Assembly (NCBI GenBank): GCA_017460085.1
Contig: JAFUBQ010000007.1
Location: 16,747 to 80,746 of the forward strand
DNA from: Alphaproteobacteria bacterium
GTDB taxonomy: Bacteria; Pseudomonadota; Alphaproteobacteria; RF32; CAG-239
Reading direction: 5' to 3'
DNA: 64,000 nucleotides
The notes under the pieces were generated by a model. That model made no database searches. It saw only the letters and a list, made by a program, of their open reading frames with translations, and was not told the origin of the DNA. Both the position numbers and the translations under genes were made by a program. Of the stretch, positions 19,049 to 26,696 are shown in pieces; position 1 is the stretch's first letter, and the number at the start of each line of letters is the position of its first letter.

Positions 19049-19739
19049 ATCTTCTCTCCCTTGTCTGATAATTTTCAACAATTTTCATCAGTTCTTCTTT
19101 TGTAAAATCCGGCCACAATGTCGGTGTAAAATAAAGCTCCGAATATGCCGCCTGCCATAATAAATAGTTGCTGATACGCATTTCACCGCTGGTGCGAACT
19201 AGTAAATCAGGTTCCGGCATACCTGCGGTATAAAGCGCATCTGCAAACATTTTTTCATCAATATTTTGCACTGAAATTTCGCCATTTTGCACTTTTTGTG
19301 CCAAACAGCGCGCCGCTGCCGCAATTTCCTGTCGCCCGCCATAGCTTAATGCCACGCATAACGTTACATCGGTATTATTTACGGTTTGCCGTTCAATTTC
19401 CGACATTTTGGTTCTAATATCCTCGGCCAGCATTTGCCGCTCACCAATAAAAACAATGCGGGCATTATTTTCTTGCAGCTCCTTAAAACCACGCTCCAAA
19501 TATTGCCGCAGCAAATCCATTAAAGCTGCAACTTCTTCGGGTTCACGCTGCCAATTTTCGGTAGAAAACGCATACACGGTCATATATTTTATGCCTGCAG
19601 ATTTTGCTGCTTTAGCAATTTCTACCAAAGTTTCCGCACCTTTTTTATGCCCTGCTGCAATCGGGAAACCGTGCTTTTTGGCCCAGCGCCGATTGCCGTC
19701 CATAATAAAAGCAATATGTGTCAAAAACTTTGTCGTCAC
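19035..19739 (-). CDS. uppS: Di-trans,poly-cis-undecaprenyl-diphosphate synthase
   Basis: 234-aa cis-prenyltransferase that makes the C55 carrier for peptidoglycan and LPS. It shows the substrate loop I-M-D-G-N-R-R-W-A-K with catalytic Asp, and the C-terminal R-T-S-G-E-M-R-I-S-N-Y-L-L-W-Q-A-A-Y-S-E signature. It is coupled to cdsA by overlap. Confidence 0.95.
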   Translation of the reverse strand: MTTKFLTHIAFIMDGNRRWAKKHGFPIAAGHKKGAETLVEIAKAAKSAGIKYMTVYAFSTENWQREPEEVAALMDLLRQYLERGFKELQENNARIVFIGERQMLAEDIRTKMSEIERQTVNNTDVTLCVALSYGGRQEIAAAARCLAQKVQNGEISVQNIDEKMFADALYTAGMPEPDLLVRTSGEMRISNYLLWQAAYSELYFTPTLWPDFTKEELMKIVENYQTRERRYGKS

Positions 19740-19754
19740 GTTACTATGTCCTTT

Positions 19755-20315
19755 TTATACCTGCATAATATCTTTTTCTTTTGCGGCATATAAATCGTCA
19801 GCCTTTTTAATGGCTTCATCGGTCCATTTTTGAATGTCGTTATTATAGCGCTTTTCTTCATCTTCTGAAATTAACGCATCTTTTTTCATTTTTTTAACTT
19901 CGTCCATTGCATCGCGGCGAATATTGCGAATGGCAATTTTCCCCTGCTCTGCATATTTGCCGGCAACTTTTACCAGCTCTTTGCGGCGTTCTTCGCTCAG
20001 CGGCGGAATCGGAATACGAATAGTTTGGCCGTCGTTCATCGGATTCAAACCCAAATCACTTTCCAACAGAGCTTTTTCCACGCTTTTTAACAAACTTCTG
20101 TCCCATACACTAACCGATAAAGTGCGAGCATCAGGCACACCGATTGTTCCAACTTGATTAAGCGGAGTCATACTGCCATATGCATCAATCATAATCCCGT
20201 CCAGCAAACTGGCATGCGCACGACCGGCACGCAAACCGGCTAAATCGGCTTTTATATTATCCAAAGTTTTTTCCATACGAGCATTTGTATCTGTTTTAAG
20301 TTGATTATAATCCAT
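19755..20315 (-). CDS. frr: Ribosome recycling factor
   Basis: 186 aa, full length for RRF. It has the D-L-A-G-L-R-A-G-R-A-H motif, P-L-N-Q-V-G-T-I, and P-I-P-P-L-S-E-E-R-R-K-E-L-V-K. It splits post-termination ribosomes with EF-G. It lies between pyrH and uppS, the standard order. Confidence 0.96.
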   Translation of the reverse strand: MDYNQLKTDTNARMEKTLDNIKADLAGLRAGRAHASLLDGIMIDAYGSMTPLNQVGTIGVPDARTLSVSVWDRSLLKSVEKALLESDLGLNPMNDGQTIRIPIPPLSEERRKELVKVAGKYAEQGKIAIRNIRRDAMDEVKKMKKDALISEDEEKRYNNDIQKWTDEAIKKADDLYAAKEKDIMQV

Positions 20316-20327
20316 TTTAACCTCACT

Positions 20328-21038
20328 TTATTTTATTATTGTATTTTTAATTTCACCGCACACGGCTTTAACCAGCGCCTCAGGTTCTTTCAACGCAAAA
20401 ATCATCACCGGAAGTTTATTATCGGCCGCCATAGAAATTGCTGCCATATCCATCACATTCAAATGCTTAGCCAAAACATCGGCATAAGAAATATTTTCAT
20501 AGCGTTCCGCATTAGGGTTGCTGCGCGGGTCATCGCTATAAACACCGTCAACCTGCGTTGCTTTTAACAAAACATCACAATGCATTTCAATGGCACGCAG
20601 TGCTGCGCCGGTATCGGTGGTAAAATATGGGCTGCCGGTTCCGCCGGCGAAAATAATCACCGAACCTTGTTCTAGGTCTTGTAAAGCTTTTTCAAACTGA
20701 TATGTTTCACATGCCTGCGGCACGGCAAATCCGGAATATATTGTTGTCTTAACCCCTTTTTTCAATAAAGCCGCTTTCAAAGCCAGTGCATTCATCACCG
20801 TTGCCAACATGCCAACTTGGTCGGCCACACTGCGGTCCATATCGGCCGTAGCATTTTTAGCACCGCGGAAAAAATTGCCGCCACCAACCACAATGCAAAC
20901 TTGAACCCCAAAAGCAACAACGCGGGAAATTTGCGTTACTAATTCCCTTATCACATTTGTATCTATGCCGGTTTTACTTTCTCCCGCCAATCCTTCACCG
21001 GAAAGTTTAAGTAAAACTCTTTTAAACTTAGGTGCCAT
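20328..21038 (-). CDS. pyrH: Uridylate kinase
   Basis: 236-aa amino-acid-kinase-fold enzyme phosphorylating UMP to UDP. K-L-S-G-E-G-L-A at the N-terminus, V-V-G-G-G-N-F-F-R-G and F-A-G-G-T-G-S-P-Y-F-T-T-D-T-A are typical motifs. It is the first gene of the eight-gene envelope operon; tsf and rpsB, its usual upstream neighbours, are not here. Confidence 0.96.
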   Translation of the reverse strand: MAPKFKRVLLKLSGEGLAGESKTGIDTNVIRELVTQISRVVAFGVQVCIVVGGGNFFRGAKNATADMDRSVADQVGMLATVMNALALKAALLKKGVKTTIYSGFAVPQACETYQFEKALQDLEQGSVIIFAGGTGSPYFTTDTGAALRAIEMHCDVLLKATQVDGVYSDDPRSNPNAERYENISYADVLAKHLNVMDMAAISMAADNKLPVMIFALKEPEALVKAVCGEIKNTIIK

Positions 21039-21143
21039 AAATTCCTCTTTGTTTTTGCAAAAACTACCTGTATGTTAGCGATTTTATTTTCTTTGTCATT
21101 ATTATTTTACAGTTTTTCAGCAGAATTTTTTTATAAATTTCAG

Positions 21144-21172
21144 TTGACAGCAATAACAAAATGTTGTAGCAT
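21144..21172 (+). promoter_or_regulatory. Sigma-70 promoter of the three-paralogue island
   Basis: TTGACA (21144-21149), 17-bp spacer, TAGCAT (21167-21172). Predicted start near 21180, immediately before the structured leader, leaving an untranslated region of about 150 nt. Confidence 0.7.
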
Positions 21173-21180
21173 TTATATTA

Positions 21181-21328
21181 GAGCGTTGGTTAGCGCTTGC
21201 TGCCTGCCTTTAGGCAAATCCGGATGGAATAACCGCTTAAATTTATAAAAATAGTTGAAACTCTTAGCAGAAGGGATTTTTGACAGGCAGGCATCAAAAG
21301 TTTATATCCCGCTTAAGGAGTTAAAGCT
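21181..21328 (+). promoter_or_regulatory. Structured leader RNA, copy 1 (candidate riboswitch-like element)
   Basis: Helices by eye: P1 at 21182-21186/21193-21197; a local hairpin TGCC/GGCA (21205-21216); TCC/GGA around a 4-nt loop (21219-21228); an outer stem GGGAT (21273-21277)/ATCCC (21306-21310); and inside it TTTTGA/TCAAAA (21278-21283/21294-21299) with AGGCAGG in the loop. CCTGCC (21203-21208) is also perfectly complementary to GGCAGG in that distal loop, so two states are possible. The AAGGAG ribosome binding site begins 5 nt after the outer stem. Copy 2 keeps all elements. Confidence 0.65.
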
Positions 21329-22678
21329 ATGACTGATACTAATTCCCTTAATTATGAAATTATCGAGCAACTGTTTCAAAACAGTGCGTGTTTAACGTAT
21401 AATCCTTTGGAACCGATGGCGGCATGGCAATATGCCAAAGAACTGCAGCAAAATTTTGAAAAAGAGCATAACTTAAAATATTCGCGCATCTGTTCAAAAT
21501 TTGCTAAAATGCGGCAAGGTCAATATAATGCCCGTTTTCACTATTTTGCCGATGGCACACTGGTGCATTGCTCAGAGCCGCAAAGTTTTTCTGAAAATGA
21601 AACAAATCGCTATGGAACGGAAGATTTAGAGAGAATTATGACGGCGCTCAAGATTCGCCGCTATCCGGTTAATAAAATTTACGGCCCGCAAAATCAAATG
21701 GATGTGTTTTATTATTCCGATTTTTTACGCTACATTTCCTCACAGGCATTGTTGAAATATTCATACAAAGAAGACTTATATGTTGAGCCACTGCCCAATA
21801 AAGAAGATTTCGTGCGCGAATGTTTTGCCAACGGCAATATTTTGCTAACCGCCTCAAAAGATGAGTTATTACCGCCATCTTGCCGTGAGTTTATGGCTTT
21901 GTTTGCCGACGGCCGTTATTATGTTTCTGAAGAATATCGCAGCCATTTAGGAACAAAAAATTATGGTAAAGTCAGCCGTTTTGATGCTGATTATTTGTTG
22001 CATTATTGCGTTATGGCCGAAGAATATATTCCGCAAGACTATCTTAATGCTCTTTATAAAGAAGCCGAAAAATATGAGTGGTTTTCTTCTGCTGAAGAAA
22101 CAATGGCAAGAATGCCTAAGCGCACAAATGTTGATGAATTAGTTAAAATGAACAAATACATTGATGATTTATTTAATAACCGCAATTGTTTAACGGTGGT
22201 CAATCCGGATATAAATTCAACTTTTATGTCGCCTGATTTTCAACAATATGCTGTGTTTTCCGATGGTTTAGTGGTTGCCGTATATCATGATGAAGATGAC
22301 AAGCCGTTTATGAAATCGCTCAAAAAATATTTTCCGGATTTAACTTTTCGTTTTGAAAAAATATCAAAGGAATATATGGAACAGCTATACCGCCGCTTGC
22401 CGGAGTTTCAAAAAGGCGCAACGGTAATATATGTTGAAATGCTTAAGCAAAAAGCTCGAAAATTAAAGCGAATGACTGATTTAACGCACATTGAAGCGCT
22501 TGATGTCGTGGCACAAATGGCCGGTTGGCAAAGTTGGAAAGCGGTTAAAATTGAAGATGAAGCGCACGCGCGGGAATTGATTGACGCCGAAAAATGGCGC
22601 AAAAATATGGCGGCAAATTTTAATGCCGAAAATCCGCTGGCGGAAGAATATCGCCGCTATTTGAAGCACCGCAGATGA
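21329..22678 (+). CDS. Unknown protein, tandem paralogue A (F-A-D-G repeat family)
   Basis: 449 aa, soluble, no signal peptide. It holds three copies of a module: an N-x-C/I-L-T start, then about 30-60 residues later [FL]-F-[AS]-D-G with a hydrophobic strand. Examples are F-H-Y-F-A-D-G-T-L-V, A-L-F-A-D-G-R-Y-Y-V and A-V-F-S-D-G-L-V-V-A. The C-terminal part has L-T-H-I-E-A-L-D-V-V-A-Q-M-A-G-W-Q-S-W, which resembles a short helical motif in plasmid-type proteins (H-S-x-A-L-E-L-x-A-x-x-x-G-F-x-x-W). Clear paralogues follow directly. It is translated behind leader copy 1 with AAGGAG. No function can be assigned. Confidence 0.8.
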   Translation: MTDTNSLNYEIIEQLFQNSACLTYNPLEPMAAWQYAKELQQNFEKEHNLKYSRICSKFAKMRQGQYNARFHYFADGTLVHCSEPQSFSENETNRYGTEDLERIMTALKIRRYPVNKIYGPQNQMDVFYYSDFLRYISSQALLKYSYKEDLYVEPLPNKEDFVRECFANGNILLTASKDELLPPSCREFMALFADGRYYVSEEYRSHLGTKNYGKVSRFDADYLLHYCVMAEEYIPQDYLNALYKEAEKYEWFSSAEETMARMPKRTNVDELVKMNKYIDDLFNNRNCLTVVNPDINSTFMSPDFQQYAVFSDGLVVAVYHDEDDKPFMKSLKKYFPDLTFRFEKISKEYMEQLYRRLPEFQKGATVIYVEMLKQKARKLKRMTDLTHIEALDVVAQMAGWQSWKAVKIEDEAHARELIDAEKWRKNMAANFNAENPLAEEYRRYLKHRR

Positions 22679-22689
22679 TTGATGGATAA

Positions 22690-22832
22690 GAGCGCCGATT
22701 AGCGCTTGCATCCTGCCCATAAGGCAAATCCGGACGGAATAATCATTTTTAAAACACAACTTTAATCAAAGGGAAAACAGCAATGAGGCAGGCATTGCAT
22801 ATCATTCCCGTATTTTAAAAGGAGTATGTGTT
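22690..22832 (+). promoter_or_regulatory. Structured leader RNA, copy 2
   Basis: Same architecture as copy 1. P1 AGCGC/GCGCT (22691-22695/22702-22706); CCTGCC (22712-22717) and AAGGCA (22721-22726); TCC/GGA around GGAC; outer stem GGGAA (22771-22775)/TTCCC (22805-22809); inner hairpin GCAATG/CATTGC with loop AGGCAGG (22780-22798). The stems differ from copy 1 by compensatory changes while the loops are identical. It begins 12 bp after the stop of paralogue A, so it acts within the transcript. AAAAGGAG follows before the ATG. Confidence 0.65.
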
Positions 22833-24239
22833 ATGAATACGCAAAATTTATTAGAAAAATTATTTAACGAAGGCAACTGCTTAACGTATGACTGGAAATT
22901 TAATGCTCGCCGCAAGACAGAGAAAATGTGCGAGCAATTTATGCTGGAAAATCCACATAGTTTTTGCTTTGTGCAAAATAATAAAGTGCCGCTGCCACTA
23001 TTGAAACACACTGATTTTCAATATTTTTCCAATGGTGCACTGGTTATTTGTATGTGGCCGCAATGTGCCGATGAAGTTACTGAAAAAGCACGAAAAATTT
23101 TAGGATTGCACGGCTATGTTATAAAAGATGTTTATGCTCCGCAAAACAAAGAAGAATGGCAAGATTACTTCAAATTGCTTATTGATATTTGCGATAAAAC
23201 CAGAGAATTACCGGTTAATGATGAAGATTTAACGCTTCGCACCTTTAATTCGCCGGCCGAATTTGCTGACTATTGTTTTAACGGCAGCAATGTTTTACTC
23301 ACTGCCTCCAAAGATAAAATTTTTGAGCCGAAATATCGGAAAATTCTGGCATTATTTAGCAACGGATTATATATGGTTGATGAACAATATAAGCATAGTG
23401 ATAATTTTTACGGCGATGTGGAAACTAAGTTTTTTGAAGATTGTGTTTGTAATGAGCCGATGCTGCAACCGCTTTATGTGCCGCAAATTTATCTGCAGGC
23501 GCTCTATCAGCGAGCTAAGCAATATAATTGGTACAGTTCGCCTGAAGATGCAGCAAAAAATATGCCGCAAGTTAAAGATTCCGAGCTGGAAACGGCCGCC
23601 CAATATGCCGAAGATATTTTGCCAAACCGCAAGTGTGTCAGCATATTAACACCGCGTATAATTTATAGAGATATATTGCTTGATGAGATTTTAACATCTC
23701 CGGATTATCATCGCTATGTGTTGTTTGCTGACGGTAAATTAGTGCTTTCACAAAAATATTATAGCAATGAAAGAAAACAAAAGCATCTGTTAGAAGATTT
23801 GAAACGGAGTTTTCCATATATGCAATTTGCGGTGGAACTTGTGCCGGATTATTGCATAGATTATCTATATCAAGAAATTTATAAACGGCAAAAAAGTGCC
23901 CGCGATATATATTTGGAAATGATGCGGCAAAAGGCAATGCTTATTAGCACGGTGTTTGGCGTTCCGGTGGTTTTGGCGCAAGATGCGGCGGCACAGTTTG
24001 TCGGCTGGAAAAATTGGCAAGAAATGCAAACCGTAACAATTCCTCATGCCCGACATTTAATTGCCAACCAGCAAAATTTAGATAGACGCATGGAAAAGAA
24101 TGGTTATCAAAATGACGTTATTTATAACGCCATGGCTTATTTTGACCTATTGAAAGCGCAAAATATTCCATACGAAAATTCACAAGCCGTTTATCGGCAA
24201 CTGAAAGCCAATTTGGCAAATGCTAGAGCCAATAAATAA
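22833..24239 (+). CDS. Unknown protein, tandem paralogue B (F-A-D-G repeat family)
   Basis: 468 aa, soluble. It parallels paralogue A over its length: N-C-L-T-Y near the start, F-S-N-G-A-L-V, then N-V-L-L-T-A-S-K-D and A-L-F-S-N-G-L-Y-M-V, then L-F-A-D-G-K-L-V-L. The C-terminal A-Q-D-A-A-A-Q-F-V-G-W-K-N-W corresponds to the A-L-D-V-V-A-Q-M-A-G-W-Q-S-W motif of A. An R-D-I-Y-L-E-M-M-R-Q-K segment is also shared. It follows leader copy 2. Function unknown. Confidence 0.8.
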   Translation: MNTQNLLEKLFNEGNCLTYDWKFNARRKTEKMCEQFMLENPHSFCFVQNNKVPLPLLKHTDFQYFSNGALVICMWPQCADEVTEKARKILGLHGYVIKDVYAPQNKEEWQDYFKLLIDICDKTRELPVNDEDLTLRTFNSPAEFADYCFNGSNVLLTASKDKIFEPKYRKILALFSNGLYMVDEQYKHSDNFYGDVETKFFEDCVCNEPMLQPLYVPQIYLQALYQRAKQYNWYSSPEDAAKNMPQVKDSELETAAQYAEDILPNRKCVSILTPRIIYRDILLDEILTSPDYHRYVLFADGKLVLSQKYYSNERKQKHLLEDLKRSFPYMQFAVELVPDYCIDYLYQEIYKRQKSARDIYLEMMRQKAMLISTVFGVPVVLAQDAAAQFVGWKNWQEMQTVTIPHARHLIANQQNLDRRMEKNGYQNDVIYNAMAYFDLLKAQNIPYENSQAVYRQLKANLANARANK

Positions 24240-24250
24240 CGGAGATTATA

Positions 24251-25117
24251 ATGATAAATGCAATTATAACGCAAAAAGATGCGGTTGACGAACTGTATGA
24301 GCGCGGAAAAGTTTGCATAACAGCGCATAAAGAGGCTGATATTGATAAAAAATACCGTCCATATTTAGCCTTGTTTGCTGACGGCACATTTTTAGTAGAT
24401 GAGCGTGCTAAGAACGATATTGTTTTGCAAAATTCAGTGCTGGAATTTTATAAAAATTATCCTTCGCAAAAAAGGTTATTGAAACAATATGTTTCGCCGC
24501 AGCTGCTCAAAGCGGTTTATCATCGCGCGCAAAATTTTGACTGGTATTTGCCGCAATATGACATTCCGACAAATTTAAGCACTGCCGACCGGCAAAAGCT
24601 GCAACATTTTTTAAAACGTATGCTGCAGCGGCAATGTTTGAGCATTACCACACTGACAACGCCGGAGTGGTTTCGCTTTTATTCACCCGATAAAGAAAAA
24701 TTTGCCCTTTTTAGCGGCGGAAGATTTGCAGTGTCGCAAAACAATTTGCAAAAAGATGAACTGCTACGCAATATCAGCACACTATATCCGCAAATTGAAA
24801 TGATTGAAATTGTGCCGGAATATTATATTAATGCCATATACGAAAAACTTTTGTATGTAGAACCAAGCGCGCGTGAAATATATATAGGATTGGTGCAAAA
24901 AAAATTGGCTGAGCGGCTGAAAATAGGTTACAATGAAGCTCTCAAAGTGATGCAAAATCAAACTTACGGATGGCGGAAATTGTTGTTTCTTTCAGAACAA
25001 AACGCGCGCTCTATGATATATAGCGACTATGTTGAAAATTGTTTTATGCGTTCTGATGCAGCCTTTGCCGCACAAATGTTTGCAAAAAAAGATTTTCATA
25101 TCGGCGTTTTTATGTAG
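24251..25117 (+). CDS. Unknown protein, tandem paralogue C (shortened F-A-D-G repeat family)
   Basis: 288 aa. It corresponds to the last two modules of A and B: V-C-I-T-A-H-K-E with A-L-F-A-D-G-T-F-L-V, then Q-C-L-S-I-T with A-L-F-S-G-G-R-F-A-V. A-R-E-I-Y-I-G-L-V-Q-K-K and Y-G-W-R-K-L-L follow as the C-terminal motif. The N-terminal module is absent, so it is either a truncated duplicate or a shorter functional form. It starts 11 bp after B with GGAG and has no leader of its own, so it depends on the same transcript. Confidence 0.75.
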   Translation: MINAIITQKDAVDELYERGKVCITAHKEADIDKKYRPYLALFADGTFLVDERAKNDIVLQNSVLEFYKNYPSQKRLLKQYVSPQLLKAVYHRAQNFDWYLPQYDIPTNLSTADRQKLQHFLKRMLQRQCLSITTLTTPEWFRFYSPDKEKFALFSGGRFAVSQNNLQKDELLRNISTLYPQIEMIEIVPEYYINAIYEKLLYVEPSAREIYIGLVQKKLAERLKIGYNEALKVMQNQTYGWRKLLFLSEQNARSMIYSDYVENCFMRSDAAFAAQMFAKKDFHIGVFM

Positions 25118-25231
25118 TTATTGCATAAAAACCCCTAACGGCAACTTTGTAAAAAAGAAAGGATATAAGTTTTTTGCTTGCATTTTGCTGAATTTTATCA
25201 ATGTGCGGTTTTGCATTTTGAATGAAAAGAA

Positions 25232-25681
25232 ATGAATAATTTCAATGATGAAGGCATGGGCGTGGCAACCGCGGCTGTGACTTTAAATTCAGATAATTAT
25301 GGCATGGGACGCGATGCTACACGGCAATTGCAAAAAGACTTGCAACAACGGCATCCTTTGGTTTATGGCACATCGGAATTTATCGGTGCGATGACCACGC
25401 CGCTACATTTGGTTAAAGATGCCACTTTTGCCAATAAGGCTTTTAATGCGGCAACCGATACCCTCAATGCTTCAGCCGGATATGCTGAAAATTGGAACGA
25501 TTTCGGAACAAATATGCTGGTGAACGGAATAGCAAATGCAGCAGGATTACAAACCGAATACCTACCAATATTCAGAGCTGCAGGCAGACCTCTTGTTCAG
25601 TGGGGTAAAAAGGCTTTTAAGCAAGGTATAAATTTTTCTGCTGACAAAGCTAAAGATATGTATTATCCTAACGAAGATTAA
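25232..25681 (+). CDS. Orphan protein, possible fragment of a larger secreted protein
   Basis: 149 aa, Ala/Asn/Gly-rich with many Asn and Thr; no signal peptide, membrane span or known domain recognised. The middle (residues 40-110) reads as amphipathic helices with T-S-E-F-I-G-A-M-T-T-P. The composition recalls pretoxin or phage-structural modules, but that is only an impression. There is no clear ribosome binding site. It is followed 23 bp later by a small membrane protein, and a toxin-like/immunity-like pair is one untested reading. Confidence 0.5.
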   Translation: MNNFNDEGMGVATAAVTLNSDNYGMGRDATRQLQKDLQQRHPLVYGTSEFIGAMTTPLHLVKDATFANKAFNAATDTLNASAGYAENWNDFGTNMLVNGIANAAGLQTEYLPIFRAAGRPLVQWGKKAFKQGINFSADKAKDMYYPNED

Positions 25682-25703
25682 AAGGTAGCAAAAGGAACAG
25701 AAT

Positions 25704-26051
25704 ATGGAAAAAGAGGTTATACTGATTTTTATCAAAAAAATACTGCTGAAAATTATATACTGGTTTGTATCTTTACTGATTTTGTGTAATGCTTTTATTA
25801 TTTTGGGCTTACATTTAGTTGCGCCTTTTTTTCCAATTCTGTTTTTATTTAATTTTTGTTTTTGGTTGGGACATCCTTTGTTTGTAAAATATGTTTCGAA
25901 AAAAAAGTGGTTTGAATGCACTAAAGATGATTATTTAGCATTAAAATACATTTTATTTCCTTCGTTAATAATGGAAATAATGGTAATAATCTATTATTAT
26001 CCAAAATTAGAACTTGCGATAAATGCTTTTATAGAAATGACCGGCGGATAA
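25704..26051 (+). CDS. Small membrane protein of unknown function
   Basis: 115 aa with three predicted membrane segments (about 14-35, 38-58 and 80-100) joined by short basic loops (K-K-K-W-F-E-C-T-K). AAAGGAACAG upstream serves as ribosome binding site. It follows the 149-aa orphan and is probably cotranscribed. Nothing in it identifies a family. Its strong AT bias resembles accessory DNA. Confidence 0.55.
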   Translation: MEKEVILIFIKKILLKIIYWFVSLLILCNAFIILGLHLVAPFFPILFLFNFCFWLGHPLFVKYVSKKKWFECTKDDYLALKYILFPSLIMEIMVIIYYYPKLELAINAFIEMTGG

Positions 26052-26154
26052 TATGAAAAATATGTATTATAATAATAAAGAATAAAACATAGCGTAACGA
26101 AAATACATTTTTATTTTTTTTCCTTGCAATTTATTTTCATTACTTTAATATAAT

Positions 26155-26309
26155 CCCTGTCGGCGGGTGTTCTGCCGATGGAGTATCGTCGCTCCTTCTA
26201 AGAAAAACTCCTCTCTAAGGGGAGCCGGCTCAATATATTGAATAAGCCGGACTGAATCTTAGACAGTGACGAACTCCCCTTGCTTTGAGAAAAGCAAGGT
26301 TTTTGTTTT
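26155..26309 (+). promoter_or_regulatory. Attenuator-like structured RNA before the HTH gene (or free sRNA)
   Basis: A TATAAT (26149-26154) with TTGCAA at a long 19-bp spacing lies upstream. The RNA has hairpins CGGC/GCCG (26161-26177), GGAG/CTCC (26180-26195) and CCGGCT/AGCCGG (26225-26250), and a closing helix TCTAAGA (26197-26203)/TCTTAGA (26257-26263). AAGGGGAG (26217-26224) is perfectly complementary to CTCCCCTT (26274-26281), which overlaps the 5' arm of the terminator at 26278-26309. Pairing there would disrupt the terminator. No known riboswitch class was recognised. Confidence 0.6.
26278..26309 (+). terminator. Intrinsic terminator inside the HTH leader
   Basis: 9-bp perfect stem CCTTGCTTT/AAAGCAAGG with a 4-nt loop and the tail TTTTTGTTTT, ending about 35 nt before the HTH start codon. 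Confidence 0.8.
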
Positions 26310-26343
26310 AAATTTTGCAAAAACTTTAAGGGAGTTCTATAAT

Positions 26344-26568
26344 ATGAGTACGAATAATTTAATGAGCAAAGAAATTTTAAAAGATATATGTCCGCAGCTG
26401 AAACAATTGCGGCTTGAGCGCGGTTTAAGCCTTGAAGAAGTGCAGGCATTGGCGCACATCAGCCATAAATTGCTCAGACGGGTTGAACAAAATAAATGCC
26501 TGCCTTTCAGTTGCCTGAGAAAATTGCTTGATTTTTATGGTAAAAAAGTAAAAATTTCGCTGGAGTGA
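26344..26568 (+). CDS. Small XRE-like helix-turn-helix protein
   Basis: 74 aa. The core L-R-L-E-R-G-L-S-L-E-E-V-Q-A-L-A-H-I-S, then L-L-R-R-V-E, is a lambda-repressor-type HTH. There is no partner domain, so it is probably a minimal regulator or antitoxin-like protein. The frame opens earlier (26266) but that would run through the terminator stem; AAGGGAG at 26328-26334 fixes the ATG used here. Its expression probably depends on readthrough of the leader terminator. Confidence 0.75.
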   Translation: MSTNNLMSKEILKDICPQLKQLRLERGLSLEEVQALAHISHKLLRRVEQNKCLPFSCLRKLLDFYGKKVKISLE

Positions 26569-26696
26569 TAATACCTTTTTTTATAACGCTGTTAATTTTT
26601 TTTATTTTGCGTTTTTTTATCGTTCTTAAAAATAGGGTTGCAATTTTTTTTTATTTCGGCTACACATTGATAAGCAAAATTTGGAGAATAAAAAAA

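Noticed and set aside
21218..21230. Resemblance of TCCGGAYGGAA in the leaders to the SRP RNA tetraloop region
   Set aside because: The flanking SRP helix 8 sequence is absent, the loop differs between copies, and the element sits directly before coding genes.
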